DNA from: JBCCTX01 sp965263105
Lineage (GTDB): Bacteria; Bacteroidota; Bacteroidia; J057
Reading direction: 5' to 3'
Assembly: GCA_965263105.1 (NCBI GenBank)
Contig: CBDHGL010000003.1
Span: forward strand, 744,001-808,000
Length of the DNA: 64,000 nt
Positions 53,613-62,537 of this stretch are shown here, piece after piece. Both the position numbers and the translations under genes were made by a program. The notes under the pieces were generated by a model. The model did not search any database. It was not told where the DNA came from and saw only the letters and a list, made by a program, of their open reading frames with translations. Each line of letters begins with the position of its first letter. Position 1 is the first letter of the stretch.

Positions 53613-54604
53613 GAACTTTATACACTACATATCTGATAATATTAGGCATAATGGTCGGGCCCTTTACTGTCCAGGCCCAGGATACGGATTCTTCAAGGGT
53701 AGAAGTCCCTTCCGATACACTAGTGGTAGATCCACCTGAAGAAGTCCCCCAAGAAGGAGAGGAAGAGGAAGGAGTCGTAGAATACCAGGACTCTACTACT
53801 ATTATGTGGGGGAATCGGAGTCGGATTATCATTACAGAGGATAAGGAGGGAAATCGGATCATTAAGCTTGTCAAGAAAAAAGATGGAGAGGTAGTCATTG
53901 AAGATGACGATGATTGGGATGAGGATGACGATTGGGACGACGAGGACGATTATCGCGAGTATAAAAGGCGTAAATACAATAATTCGGTAGATTTTCTAGC
54001 CTTTGACCTGGGACTGACCAACTATTATAACGACAATAATTTTGGTGTGGATGCCGTTGATCCGGATTTGGAAGTGAGAGCCTTTCGGCCCGGTGCCCAC
54101 GTAGCCCTGCACTTTTTACCCACTACTGTGAGCTTATTTGGTAGGGGAGTCGTTAACCTAAAGACAGCTATAACCATAGACTGGACTCAGTATTATTTCA
54201 CGAAAAATATCCGAATACTTCCTGACCAGGATACTTTGACATGGACCTTTCCCGGCATCGAATTTGACAAGAACAAGTTGACCACAAGATACGCTCAGAT
54301 CCCTCTTCTGTTAAACTTCAATACCAATCCTGGGAGTGATAATGGATTGAGTTTCTCCATTGGTGGCTATGCTGGTGTCTTATGGGGAGGCAAAACTAAA
54401 CAGGTAAGTGATGAAGAAGGAAAGGAGAAGGTGAGGGATGAGTTTAACCTCAATAGGTTTCGGTATGGGTTGACAGCTCGTTTAGACCTAAAGTGGTTAG
54501 ACTTTTATGCCAACCTCAATCTCAGCCAAGTCTTTGAAGAAAATGAGGACCGGGGAATCAATACCCAATCCTTTACTGTTGGAGTAAATATTATTGATTT
54601 TTAA
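53609..54604 (+). CDS. Outer-membrane beta-barrel protein with acidic linker
   Basis: A 331-residue exported protein: signal peptide 1-23 (VQAQDT), an acidic region with a very Asp/Glu/Trp-rich tract at about 98-115 (alternating D-D-W-D-E blocks), and from about 130 an amphipathic beta-strand pattern ending in aromatic F (VGVNIIDF), typical of PorT/OmpW-like outer-membrane barrels. Coupled to the sigma/anti-sigma pair upstream by an ATGA overlap. The acidic tract could bind cations or a basic partner. A hairpin follows the stop. Confidence 0.78.
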   Translation: MRTLYTTYLIILGIMVGPFTVQAQDTDSSRVEVPSDTLVVDPPEEVPQEGEEEEGVVEYQDSTTIMWGNRSRIIITEDKEGNRIIKLVKKKDGEVVIEDDDDWDEDDDWDDEDDYREYKRRKYNNSVDFLAFDLGLTNYYNDNNFGVDAVDPDLEVRAFRPGAHVALHFLPTTVSLFGRGVVNLKTAITIDWTQYYFTKNIRILPDQDTLTWTFPGIEFDKNKLTTRYAQIPLLLNFNTNPGSDNGLSFSIGGYAGVLWGGKTKQVSDEEGKEKVRDEFNLNRFRYGLTARLDLKWLDFYANLNLSQVFEENEDRGINTQSFTVGVNIIDF

Positions 54605-54608
54605 TAAT

Positions 54609-54642
54609 ACTGCAGGGACAAAGTAGAGCTTGTCCCTGCAGT
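54609..54642 (+). terminator. Hairpin between convergent genes
   Basis: A perfect 13-bp stem ACTGCAGGGACAA/TTGTCCCTGCAGT with an 8-base loop, placed between the barrel gene and the convergent methyltransferase gene. T-runs are weak on both sides; it probably serves both directions. Confidence 0.7.
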
Positions 54643-54665
54643 AAATTACAGGTGATTTCAAGTCC

Positions 54666-55457
54666 TTAATGATCCCAAAAGCGGAATGAAAAATGTTCTT
54701 TGGCCTGCTTGCGGCGAATAAAACAAATCCCCAAAAAATATAGATCAATACTGACACTCACCTCGGGATGGGATTTGATTTCCGTCCAGGCTCGCTTCAT
54801 CTCTGGAGACCAATAAATATCATCAAATATTATTATTCCTTCATCTGGCACATGGGGTAAAATATGGTGAAAATACTGGAGCGTTGGCTGATACTGGTGA
54901 TTCCCATCTATAAAGACAAAGTCCGGTGCGAGTATTTTCACATCTAGAGAATTATCGAAAAGCTGATCAAAGGGACCAATGAGTAGGGTGGGATGGACCT
55001 CATATTTTTTGAAGTTCTGTCGGGCAATAGCGGCCAATGCTTCAATTCCTTCCAAGGTGAAAAATTCGTCAAAGGAATGATGTGCCAGGCAATACAAGGA
55101 TGATAGGCCTACATGAGTGCCTAATTCCAGTCCGCGCCGTGGCCGATAGTGTTGTACCATTCTTCCCAATAATTCTCCAGATGCCTTTTTTCGAGCTGCA
55201 CGACTTATCAACCTTCCTAGTTTTTGAGTTTTTGTTCCCGAACTTCCCGCACCTAAATCTCGAAATACAATCTCCTTCGAACTTCGACTCAAATCTTTTT
55301 TGAGACGGTCGATCTCCTTTCCTCTAGGGATAGGGCTCCCCTTCAAAACCTGCTGGTACCAGTCATACACAAAGGGAGAATGAACTTGGTAGAGATTTTT
55401 TGCGCCTAGCCAATAAGAAAAAAAGGAGGTAATCCGAAACCAAAGGTATTTATTCAC
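54666..55457 (-). CDS. Class I SAM-dependent O-methyltransferase-like protein
   Basis: A 263-residue protein with a Rossmann methyltransferase domain from about residue 95: GLELGTHVGLSSLY (SAM-binding motif I, about 109-122), FTLEGIEA (motif II acidic residue), DFVFIDGNHQYQ (motif IV, about 178-189) and IIIFDDIYWSPEM. The DGNHQY and DDIYW elements are typical of the Methyltransf_24/O-methyltransferase group. The N-terminus is helical with HSPFVYDW. Substrate unknown. Its start overlaps the end of the lipoprotein gene by 8 bp, so it is the last gene of a three-gene operon. Confidence 0.85.
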   Translation of the reverse strand: MNKYLWFRITSFFSYWLGAKNLYQVHSPFVYDWYQQVLKGSPIPRGKEIDRLKKDLSRSSKEIVFRDLGAGSSGTKTQKLGRLISRAARKKASGELLGRMVQHYRPRRGLELGTHVGLSSLYCLAHHSFDEFFTLEGIEALAAIARQNFKKYEVHPTLLIGPFDQLFDNSLDVKILAPDFVFIDGNHQYQPTLQYFHHILPHVPDEGIIIFDDIYWSPEMKRAWTEIKSHPEVSVSIDLYFLGICFIRRKQAKEHFSFRFWDH

Positions 55458-56364
55458 TGCTAACCTTATAATCGAATTCTAGGTAATCTTGAGTTGTTCC
55501 CGGCAAGTCCTGAACCTTGAGGATTCTCATCAGGGCAAATTGAGGCTGTGGAGCCTTGGTAAGCTTTACAATCAATAAGTCCCCCTCTTCTAATTGAGGA
55601 CTTTGCTTCGTAATGGCAGTGGAACTTTGGTAGAAACTCCATATAAGCTCATAGTCCGCTTCCTCAAAATTAATCTGGGTAGGGGAGAGGTGTACAAAAA
55701 TCGAGTCCCGATTGAGGCGATCATTATTGGGAGAAGACAGCTGTGCAGTAAAGGTTTCATCCGTGCTAAGCTCTGCGATATCGATACTTAAAGGATTCGC
55801 CCATTCGCTTGGGAAAGCCTGCTGAGTAGAAAAATTATATCCCGAAAGACTATCTGAAGCAGCACTCCATAGCTTGCGGGTAGTATAGGTAAAGGTAGGA
55901 TATACAACTGCCGATGGAGGGGATGGCTGGATAGCCGTAACGACTACATCCACTTGATCTCGGCTTTCCCGCTGATCTTCTACCCAGAATGAATAAGTGA
56001 TATGAGAAAATGAGGGGAAGCTATCTATTTCATCGGAGAACTGTAAGCTTTCAAAGGTTTCAGAAAGAGGGATTTGTTCAAGCTGAGTCAGGGGCAAGAG
56101 TACGTTTCCTTTTGGATCGTGGACTTGATAGTCGACTTGAAATAGGCTCAGCCCTTTATCATCAGCAGCTTCTAATCGAAAGTCTAAGACTTCCCCAGTT
56201 CGTGCGATCAGACTGCTACTATCAGGGCTTATGAGCTGGATAACTGGTGCTTCCGAATCTCGAAGAGGATTGTTAATGCTATCATCATGACAGGCTACCA
56301 GGATCACCCCTATGGCGAACTGAGAGATTGCTCTAAAAAGCCCTTTCGGGGACTTTATTCCCAT
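55450..56364 (-). CDS. Lipoprotein, beta-rich, unknown function
   Basis: With ATG at 56364 (complement of 56362-56364) the product is 304 residues and starts with a lipoprotein signal (FAIGVILVAC, lipobox Cys near 25). The longer frame to 56430 would bury that signal and overlap the creatininase gene. The mature part is beta-rich with an early immunoglobulin-like pattern (PVIQLISPDSSS, LDFRLEAADDKGL), as in DUF4625-type surface lipoproteins. It lies 31 bp after the creatininase stop and overlaps the methyltransferase start by 8 bp. Confidence 0.7.
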   Translation of the reverse strand: MGIKSPKGLFRAISQFAIGVILVACHDDSINNPLRDSEAPVIQLISPDSSSLIARTGEVLDFRLEAADDKGLSLFQVDYQVHDPKGNVLLPLTQLEQIPLSETFESLQFSDEIDSFPSFSHITYSFWVEDQRESRDQVDVVVTAIQPSPPSAVVYPTFTYTTRKLWSAASDSLSGYNFSTQQAFPSEWANPLSIDIAELSTDETFTAQLSSPNNDRLNRDSIFVHLSPTQINFEEADYELIWSFYQSSTAITKQSPQLEEGDLLIVKLTKAPQPQFALMRILKVQDLPGTTQDYLEFDYKVSSE

Positions 56365-56395
56365 TCTTGTCCCCCATTTAACTTGATATCCTACC

Positions 56396-57166
56396 TTATT
56401 CATAGAGATTATTAAGGTCCGCTTGTGCAAGTTCTACCAGGAAGCTACCAATTTGGGAACAGACATCCCTCAGGTATTTCTCTCCCTTTTCAGCAGTGGA
56501 AGGATAGGGATTTCCTACCCCTGTATCGGCAGTGACTTCCGTCCATTTTCGCTGAGCACTCACCCATCCTTCTTTTAAGCCCTTGATTTTGAAGGTCTTG
56601 GCCTGCCCATTTCCCGCCTCCTCCAAGGGCCTTACCAATTCTGGTGCGATGTGCAATATCGCACTGGTCTCCATTTCTCCCGCATGATCTCCTGGGTCGT
56701 CAAAATACTGCTCCCAGTCTACCACCTTCCACCAGTTAAGGGTACAAACAAAGACTTCGGGGTAAAGGCCATATAATTCTCGGGTCATCTGCTTGAAATA
56801 ATTACCCCCATGACCATTCAGAATTACTAGCTTGTGCAAGCCTTGAAGAGATAATACCTGAACCAGGTCTTTTAGCAGAGCCAATTGGGTACTGGGATTC
56901 ATATTCAAACACAGATCCACATCTAACTGCCCGGTATTGACCCCAAAGGGAACAGTGGGAAAGACTATGGGTTTGGCCCCTTTTTCCCAGGCCCATTTGG
57001 CCGATTCTGCTGCTACATAATCACATTGATAATTGTCCGTTGCATAGGGAAGGTGGTAATTGTGAGCCTCGGTGGCCCCCCAGGGGAGTACGGCTACTTG
57101 ATAATCGGTATGTTTAACAGCTTCCCAATTATTTTCCGCTAAGATATATGGTCTGGCTTGGTACAT
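56396..57166 (-). CDS. Creatininase-family amidohydrolase
   Basis: A 256-residue metal-dependent hydrolase of the creatininase/FAPy-deformylase fold. Motifs are LPWGATEAHNYHLPYATD (about 27-44; Glu and His metal ligands), FPTVPFGVN (about 69), ILNGHGGN (about 114-121) and DHAGEMETSAIL (about 160-171). The family opens cyclic amides or deformylates riboflavin intermediates; the exact substrate is not apparent. It is first in an operon with a lipoprotein and a methyltransferase, and divergent from the WD40 gene. Confidence 0.88.
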   Translation of the reverse strand: MYQARPYILAENNWEAVKHTDYQVAVLPWGATEAHNYHLPYATDNYQCDYVAAESAKWAWEKGAKPIVFPTVPFGVNTGQLDVDLCLNMNPSTQLALLKDLVQVLSLQGLHKLVILNGHGGNYFKQMTRELYGLYPEVFVCTLNWWKVVDWEQYFDDPGDHAGEMETSAILHIAPELVRPLEEAGNGQAKTFKIKGLKEGWVSAQRKWTEVTADTGVGNPYPSTAEKGEKYLRDVCSQIGSFLVELAQADLNNLYE

Positions 57167-57262
57167 AATAGTAGGATAGGGGCTAAAGTTTTGATCAAAA
57201 AGGACGAAAGGTTGAAGATATACTTATATATTCAATTTTTTGGTCCAAAAAATACGCATAAG

Positions 57263-58192
57263 GTGAGGAAAAACGTCGAAATTGATAAAATTTCTGAATA
57301 TACCGGACACAGAGGCAGTATTTATGCCCTCACGGCAGGAGCAAATAATAGGTACTTCTACAGTTCTGGGGATGATGGGGTAGTCGCGAAATGGGACCTG
57401 CATGCAGAATCCAAGGTCGGGAAGGGAATATTGAAATTATCCCACGGTGCCTATGCTCTATTGTACATACCAGAAATCCATATGTTGATCGTAGGAGGAA
57501 GCGAGGGTTCTGTGTATTTTTTTGATGAAAAGAAGCAAAAAGTTGTCCAAACCATTCGGTATTCCCCCAATCCGGTATATAATTTGTACTATGACAAGGG
57601 TAACTTCGTTATATGGATATTACAGGGAGAAGGATTCTTGAATGTAATGGACCTAGAGTTGATAGAGAGCAAGTATTTTGAAAGAATTTCCCAACGTAAC
57701 CTTAGAGGGTTTTCTTCGTCAAAGGATGAGAAAAGCGTGTTTATTGGGACTAGTGGAGCGGAAATTTTAGAACTGATTTCTGAAAATTATACGGTGATAA
57801 ATTCTTGGTCGGCCCATGAAAATTCGGTTTTTACGCTTGCTCGGCACCCAAATGGTGCTTACCTTGTAAGTGGAGGCCGTGACGCGCACCTAAATGTCTG
57901 GCAATCAGTTACTCCTTATGAGCTTGTGGACCGGATTCCCGCTCATAATTTTACGATAAATGATGTGGCCTTTGAGAACACAGGAGAGTATTTTTTGACC
58001 GCGAGCAGAGATAAAACACTTAAAGTATGGGATGCATACTCTTTTGAATTGCTCAAAGTAATTGACCATAGACGAAACGAAGGACACACACATAGCGTTA
58101 ATAGAATATTGTGGATAGAAACAGATAATTCTTTTATTTCGTGTAGTGATGACCGGCGCTTAATACACTGGAAGTTACATATAACAGGGTAA
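57263..58192 (+). CDS. WD40-repeat propeller protein
   Basis: A cytoplasmic propeller protein without a signal peptide. Repeats include ISEYTGHRGSIYALTAG, SSGDDGVVAKWD, SAHENSVFTLARHPNGAYLVSGG with LNVWQS, and TASRDKTLKVWDAY, giving about seven blades over the whole length. The open frame starts at ATG 57158, but that lies inside the divergent creatininase start; GTG 57263 removes 35 atypical residues, gives 309 residues and is my choice. It is a scaffold for protein binding. It ends 7 bp before the DivIVA-domain gene. Confidence 0.8.
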   Translation: MRKNVEIDKISEYTGHRGSIYALTAGANNRYFYSSGDDGVVAKWDLHAESKVGKGILKLSHGAYALLYIPEIHMLIVGGSEGSVYFFDEKKQKVVQTIRYSPNPVYNLYYDKGNFVIWILQGEGFLNVMDLELIESKYFERISQRNLRGFSSSKDEKSVFIGTSGAEILELISENYTVINSWSAHENSVFTLARHPNGAYLVSGGRDAHLNVWQSVTPYELVDRIPAHNFTINDVAFENTGEYFLTASRDKTLKVWDAYSFELLKVIDHRRNEGHTHSVNRILWIETDNSFISCSDDRRLIHWKLHITG

Positions 58193-58199
58193 TTTATTT

Positions 58200-58784
58200 A
58201 TGCTTACACCAATCGAAATACGGCAACAAACTTTCAATAAGGAATTCCGTGGGTATAACCGGGTTGAAGTGGATGCTTTCCTCCAGGAAGTTGCTAAAAT
58301 GATGGAACAGCAAATGGAAGTCAGCCGCAATCTCAAAGAAGAACTGGATAAGACCAAGGCAAGTTATGAGACCTTGAAAGAGGTGGAGAATATGTTGCAC
58401 AAAACCCTGATGCAGGCAGAGCAATCTTCCCGGTCTACTGTGGAAAATGCTCGACAGAAGGCTGATCTCAAGATTCAGGAAGCAGAAGCAAAAGCAAGAG
58501 AGATTGTTCAACGGGGGGTGAACGAGCGTTCACGTATTGATAGTGAAATTCTGGAATTAAATAAGTGGAGAGGAGAACTATTGGGCGAATTACAAAATTT
58601 CCTCCATTCTCAACTGGGAAGATTGGAAACCTTTGGTAATAGAGAGCTTAAGTCTTCTTCACGAGGGCATCTGACTGCTCTCAATGGAAATTCAAATGGA
58701 AAAGAAGGACTTTTTGAAACGAATGGTAAGTCCAATGGAAATGGCAGCCATGACTTTTTTGACGATTTGGCAGATAGCCTTTAA
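58200..58784 (+). CDS. DivIVA-domain coiled-coil protein
   Basis: A 194-residue protein. The N-terminus MLTPIEIRQQTFNKEFRGYN with VEVDAFLQEV (about 1-31) is the DivIVA/GpsB membrane-curvature-binding domain, followed by a coiled coil to about 140 and an Asn/Gly/Ser-rich tail ending FDDLADSL. DivIVA-type proteins localise at poles or septa and recruit division or envelope proteins. It starts 7 bp after the WD40 gene and is followed by dCTP deaminase, so the three probably share a transcript. Confidence 0.88.
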   Translation: MLTPIEIRQQTFNKEFRGYNRVEVDAFLQEVAKMMEQQMEVSRNLKEELDKTKASYETLKEVENMLHKTLMQAEQSSRSTVENARQKADLKIQEAEAKAREIVQRGVNERSRIDSEILELNKWRGELLGELQNFLHSQLGRLETFGNRELKSSSRGHLTALNGNSNGKEGLFETNGKSNGNGSHDFFDDLADSL

Positions 58785-58821
58785 GGGATTTTCCCAATGA
58801 GCGTTTGTTTTATAGGTTGAG

Positions 58822-59361
58822 ATGATTTTATCAGATAGAAGGATTTTAGAGGAAATCCAAAAAGGCAACATTGTGATTGATCCCTTTGATAGGGAAGCAC
58901 TGGGCAGCAATAGCTATGATGTCCATCTAGGTCCACATTTGGCTACCTACTCCGGTCGTATTCTCGATGCCAAAGCCCATAACCAAGTCCAAGAAATCTT
59001 AATCCCTGAGACTGGATATATCCTTCAACCCAATACACTCTATCTGGGAGTTACGGAAGAGTATACAGAGTCTCATGCACAGGTTCCTTTCTTAGAGGGG
59101 AAAAGTAGTATTGGGCGCCTGGGGATCCACATTCACGCTACAGCAGGTAAAGGAGATGTAGGGTTTTGTAATACCTGGACCTTGGAAATCACCGTGGCTC
59201 AACCGGTCAAAGTTTACGCAGGTATGCCCATTGGGCAACTCATATATTTTGAAGTAGATGGAGATGTACTGAGGCGTTACGACAAAAAGCCCAATGCAAA
59301 GTACAATCAGAAAACCATAAAACCCGTAGAATCCATGATGTGGAAAAATTTTTTACGGTAA
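58822..59361 (+). CDS. dcd: dCTP deaminase
   Basis: A 179-residue enzyme converting dCTP to dUTP for dTMP synthesis. Family marks are the N-terminal MILSDRRI, GSNSYDVHLG (about 28-37), the active-site segment FLEGKSSIGRLG (about 90-101) with the catalytic Glu region HIHATAGKGDVGFCNTWTLEI, and the GQLIYFE stretch. Length is normal. The ATG at 58822 is the family start. A terminator follows about 125 bp downstream. Confidence 0.95.
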   Translation: MILSDRRILEEIQKGNIVIDPFDREALGSNSYDVHLGPHLATYSGRILDAKAHNQVQEILIPETGYILQPNTLYLGVTEEYTESHAQVPFLEGKSSIGRLGIHIHATAGKGDVGFCNTWTLEITVAQPVKVYAGMPIGQLIYFEVDGDVLRRYDKKPNAKYNQKTIKPVESMMWKNFLR

Positions 59362-59485
59362 TAAAGGGATAAATTTTTTTTTATTCACAATTTTTTCCTT
59401 AAATTTGAAGAATGAAATTAAGACAGATAGAGCTCTTCTACCTCTATTTGAATGTATAAAAGCTTAGGGCGTTTTCATGGCTGTT

Positions 59486-59517
59486 GGGTCGTCCCTCGAG
59501 GACGGCCCTCTCTTTTT
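59486..59517 (+). terminator. Rho-independent terminator after dcd
   Basis: A 9-bp stem GGGTCGTCC/GGACGGCCC (one G-U pair) with a short loop is followed by TCTCTTTTT. It overlaps the stop codon region of the convergent gene. Confidence 0.85.
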
Positions 59518-60625
59518 ATACCTTTTCTACCTCTTTTATTTCATTTTTTTCCCCAAAGACTCTACTTGTCCACCTAGGCAGGAGGATAAATCCAATTAGT
59601 AGATAGGGATAGTAGGTAATAAGTCTCCACAGAGCAGCCAGTGCTATTCCCAAGCCTGGAGGTGTCAGGTCTTCTAGCATATTGGTAAACATAACCTCGG
59701 CAATTCCAGAACTCCCTGGGGTGGGGGATACCAACATAAATACAAACATTACCGCCTGCCTGGCAAAAGCTAAAATATGGTCCATTACACCAAGATTGGA
59801 AAGGGCAAAGGCGGCAATCACACAATTAAGAACTAAATACCTTCCCAACCACGCCATTAAGGTTGCTGTCCAGGCCCAGAGCCAAAAGGTCCAGGCCTTG
59901 CTCCTAAATTCTTTGGAGGAGTTGAGTAATTCATCAGCCAGTTTTAATATTTTTCTACTCCAACGTTTAAACAGCCGACTGACGGAAAGCTTCCTAATCA
60001 CCCTATGTGTTCCTTCCGGTCTAATGAATAAGGCAAAAGCCAGAAATACCGTATATAAGAAAATCACTCCATAGGCCACCCAAAATCCCAAAACTAAACC
60101 GTCCCCAGAATAGGAACCCATATCCCGAATGGGATCAAAGATTTGATCTGGACCCAGTAAAAATAAGATGGGGGGTAAGACTAAAAGGTAAAATACCTCA
60201 TCTAGGAATATGGCAATAAATATGATTGCGGTGCTTTTTCCTGCAGAAATCTTTTCCTTTATAAGCATGTAAATGGCAAAGGCGGATCCCCCAACAACAG
60301 AGGGGGACATAGCAGAAAAAAATTCCCACAAAAGGGTTACTTCAAAAGCAGCTCGGAGACTCAGCTTTTTATCCGTTAGAATCCACATCCTCCAGATGTA
60401 GCCGATGTCTCGGATGAACATCATCAGAAAGCCCATGAATACCCAAAATAAGCTGTTTATCGACCATTCCACAGAACTGATGGCCTCCCGGATTTCGCCA
60501 TCCCCTGATACGAAATCTTTGTATAAGATGTATCCTATTGTGGCAAATAGCCCAATAAGGACTGGCCAGATGACTTGGGTAATCTTGAAACGGCTAAGGA
60601 GATCTGAATTGCGGCTTCCTTCCAT
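59516..60625 (-). CDS. UPF0104 / lysylphosphatidylglycerol synthase-type transmembrane protein
   Basis: A 369-residue integral membrane protein with about eight helices. Family marks are IRDIGYIWRMWIL near 70-82, W-E-F-F-S-A-M-S-P-S-V-V-G-G-S near 100-114, and the V-S-P-T-P-G-S-S-G-I-A-E motif near 300. This is the LPG_synthase_TM (flippase-like) family without the C-terminal synthase domain, so lipid transport or flipping is more likely than aminoacyl transfer. Its end overlaps the dcd terminator; the start is 39 bp from the next minus-strand gene's stop. Confidence 0.88.
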   Translation of the reverse strand: MEGSRNSDLLSRFKITQVIWPVLIGLFATIGYILYKDFVSGDGEIREAISSVEWSINSLFWVFMGFLMMFIRDIGYIWRMWILTDKKLSLRAAFEVTLLWEFFSAMSPSVVGGSAFAIYMLIKEKISAGKSTAIIFIAIFLDEVFYLLVLPPILFLLGPDQIFDPIRDMGSYSGDGLVLGFWVAYGVIFLYTVFLAFALFIRPEGTHRVIRKLSVSRLFKRWSRKILKLADELLNSSKEFRSKAWTFWLWAWTATLMAWLGRYLVLNCVIAAFALSNLGVMDHILAFARQAVMFVFMLVSPTPGSSGIAEVMFTNMLEDLTPPGLGIALAALWRLITYYPYLLIGFILLPRWTSRVFGEKNEIKEVEKV

Positions 60626-60664
60626 GAATAGGTTAAGAGATTAACGCAGGACCAATGAGATTAT

Positions 60665-61009
60665 TTAAGACGTGCTTACTAATTCGAATTTTATGTCCGA
60701 ATCTTCCAAATCCTCCAACTGGCGGATAAATATATCAAGAGAAAACAGGGCTATATAGGCTTCATTGGAAAGAGATTGTTCATCAATTTTCCGCATTTCC
60801 CCCTCTGTTTTGAGAAACTCATCCTTACTGAGGCTTATAGGCAGATCCGAATTCATATAAGTGAGAATCCCTTGAGGGGCATATTTACTACGTATTTCAC
60901 TCTGCAGCGCCTTCCATTGAGATAAATCTACATTCATCACTTCTACACTTTTTTCTATTTCTTTTTCCTCTTGTAATAACAAGCGGAAGGATACACTTTG
61001 TTTAGGCAT
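60665..61009 (-). CDS. Small cytoplasmic protein, unknown function
   Basis: A 114-residue soluble protein without signal peptide or membrane segment. Predicted to be alpha/beta with a C-terminal helix and strand (ALFSLDIFIRQLEDLEDSD, IKFELVS). I recognise no family. It is upstream of the UPF0104 gene with 39 bp between, so the two likely form an operon. Confidence 0.6.
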   Translation of the reverse strand: MPKQSVSFRLLLQEEKEIEKSVEVMNVDLSQWKALQSEIRSKYAPQGILTYMNSDLPISLSKDEFLKTEGEMRKIDEQSLSNEAYIALFSLDIFIRQLEDLEDSDIKFELVSTS

Positions 61010-61133
61010 TTTACCACTAAATTTGTTTCAACCGCTCAAAGATAGCAGGGAATAGCTATCTGCCACGAAAAAATTTTGTTTATTAGATTCTTATCGATAA
61101 AATATTACAGACAACCTAAACCAATAAGCACAA

Positions 61134-62453
61134 ATGAATAATCGAGATTTAAGACCTTATGGTCTGCTATTACTTTTGGGAGTTTCGTTTTCCCTGGTAT
61201 TATCTCAGGGGAATCAGTCATTTCCGGTAGTAGATGGGAAAATTGAAGCAGTGGAAAGCAAAGTCGTGGAATGGCGGCATCATATCCACCAACACCCTGA
61301 ACTCTCTAACAGGGAATTTGAAACCGCTAAACTGGTTGCCAATCATTTACGAGATTTAGGGATAGAGGTTCAGACAGAGGTAGCACACACAGGTGTGATC
61401 GGAATTCTTAAAGGAGGTCTTCCGGGTCCTGTGGTTGCCCTACGGGCGGACATGGATGCCTTGCCCGTAACCGAACGAGTAGATATCCCATGGGCCTCTC
61501 AAGTCAGAGCTACTTATAATGGGGTAGAGTCTGGAGTTATGCACGCTTGTGGGCACGATACCCATGTAGCCATTCTTATGGGGGTCGCTGAGGTATTGGC
61601 AGGAATGAAAGGGGACTTGAAAGGAACGGTCAAATTCTTGTTTCAACCCGCCGAGGAAGGAGCGCCTCCTGGAGAAGAAGGAGGGGCGGAACTGATGGTG
61701 AAGGAAGGGGCCATGAAAAACCCTGAAGTAGATGTTGTTTTCGGCCTTCATATCAACTCCACAACTGAAGTAGGCCATATTCGCTACAAACCGGGGGGGA
61801 CGATGGCTGCGGCAGATAGATTCGTCATAGAGGTAGAAGGAAAGCAAACCCATGGTGCCAGACCCTGGGGGGGCGTAGATCCCATCGTAACTTCCGCCCA
61901 GATTATTATGGGATTGCAGACGATTATTAGCCGCCAGACAGAATTGACCAAAGAGGCTGCTGTTATTTCTGTAGGCTACTTACAAAGTGGAATACGGAGC
62001 AATATCATTCCTGAAAAAGCTACCATGATTGGTACGATCCGCACCCTCGATACAGAAATGCAAGAACTTATTCACCAGAAAATAACAAAGACTGCTACTC
62101 AAATAGCTGAAAGTGCTGGTGCTAAGGCTAAGGTTACCATCGAAAAGGGATATCCGGTTACCTACAACGACCCGGCACTTACCGCTAAAGCTGCAAAAGT
62201 GCTGGAAACTATATTGCCGGAGGACCAACTTCATTTGACAGATGCGGTTACCGGAGCAGAGGATTTTTCTTTTTTTGCCCAAGAGGCGCCTGGTTTTTTC
62301 TTCTTTATTGGAGGGAGACCCGGTTCTGTTCCTCTGGAGGAGGCTGCTCCTCACCATACGCCAGACTTTTATGTGGATGATGAAGGAATGAAGACCGGAA
62401 TAAAGGCTCTGATAAGCCTCACGCTGGATTATATGAACAATCCTATGGATTAG
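61134..62453 (+). CDS. M20-family amidohydrolase/carboxypeptidase, exported
   Basis: A 439-residue zinc amidohydrolase of the hippurate hydrolase/IAA-amino acid hydrolase group. N-terminal hydrophobic segment (about 9-28) acts as a signal peptide. Metal-site motifs are ALRADMDALPV (about 102-112), HACGHDTHVA (about 138-147, Cys and His ligands), QPAEEGAPPGEEGG (catalytic Glu, about 172-185), VFGLHINS (about 202) and the C-terminal EDFSFFAQE (about 380). The dimerisation lid contains HGARPWGGVDP. It would release amino acids from N-acyl conjugates in the periplasm. A terminator lies immediately before the next gene. Confidence 0.93.
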   Translation: MNNRDLRPYGLLLLLGVSFSLVLSQGNQSFPVVDGKIEAVESKVVEWRHHIHQHPELSNREFETAKLVANHLRDLGIEVQTEVAHTGVIGILKGGLPGPVVALRADMDALPVTERVDIPWASQVRATYNGVESGVMHACGHDTHVAILMGVAEVLAGMKGDLKGTVKFLFQPAEEGAPPGEEGGAELMVKEGAMKNPEVDVVFGLHINSTTEVGHIRYKPGGTMAAADRFVIEVEGKQTHGARPWGGVDPIVTSAQIIMGLQTIISRQTELTKEAAVISVGYLQSGIRSNIIPEKATMIGTIRTLDTEMQELIHQKITKTATQIAESAGAKAKVTIEKGYPVTYNDPALTAKAAKVLETILPEDQLHLTDAVTGAEDFSFFAQEAPGFFFFIGGRPGSVPLEEAAPHHTPDFYVDDEGMKTGIKALISLTLDYMNNPMD

Positions 62454-62499
62454 ACAAGCTTTATTTGCTTTCTATAGCTGATCTTGCAGGAATTAATCC

Positions 62500-62507
62500 T
62501 ATTTTTG
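62500..62507 (+). promoter_or_regulatory. Candidate promoter -7 element for typA
   Basis: TATTTTTG fits the Bacteroidota -7 consensus TAnnTTTG. No well-spaced -33 element is evident. Transcription from here would begin inside the terminator hairpin and leave a leader of about 25 nt. Confidence 0.35.
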
Positions 62508-62537
62508 TGCTCGAAAAAAAAATCGAGCACATTTTTT
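62506..62537 (+). terminator. Rho-independent terminator abutting the typA start codon
   Basis: A perfect 9-bp stem TGTGCTCGA/TCGAGCACA around an A-rich loop is followed by six T that end directly at the typA ATG. It should stop transcripts from the M20 gene. Confidence 0.85.
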
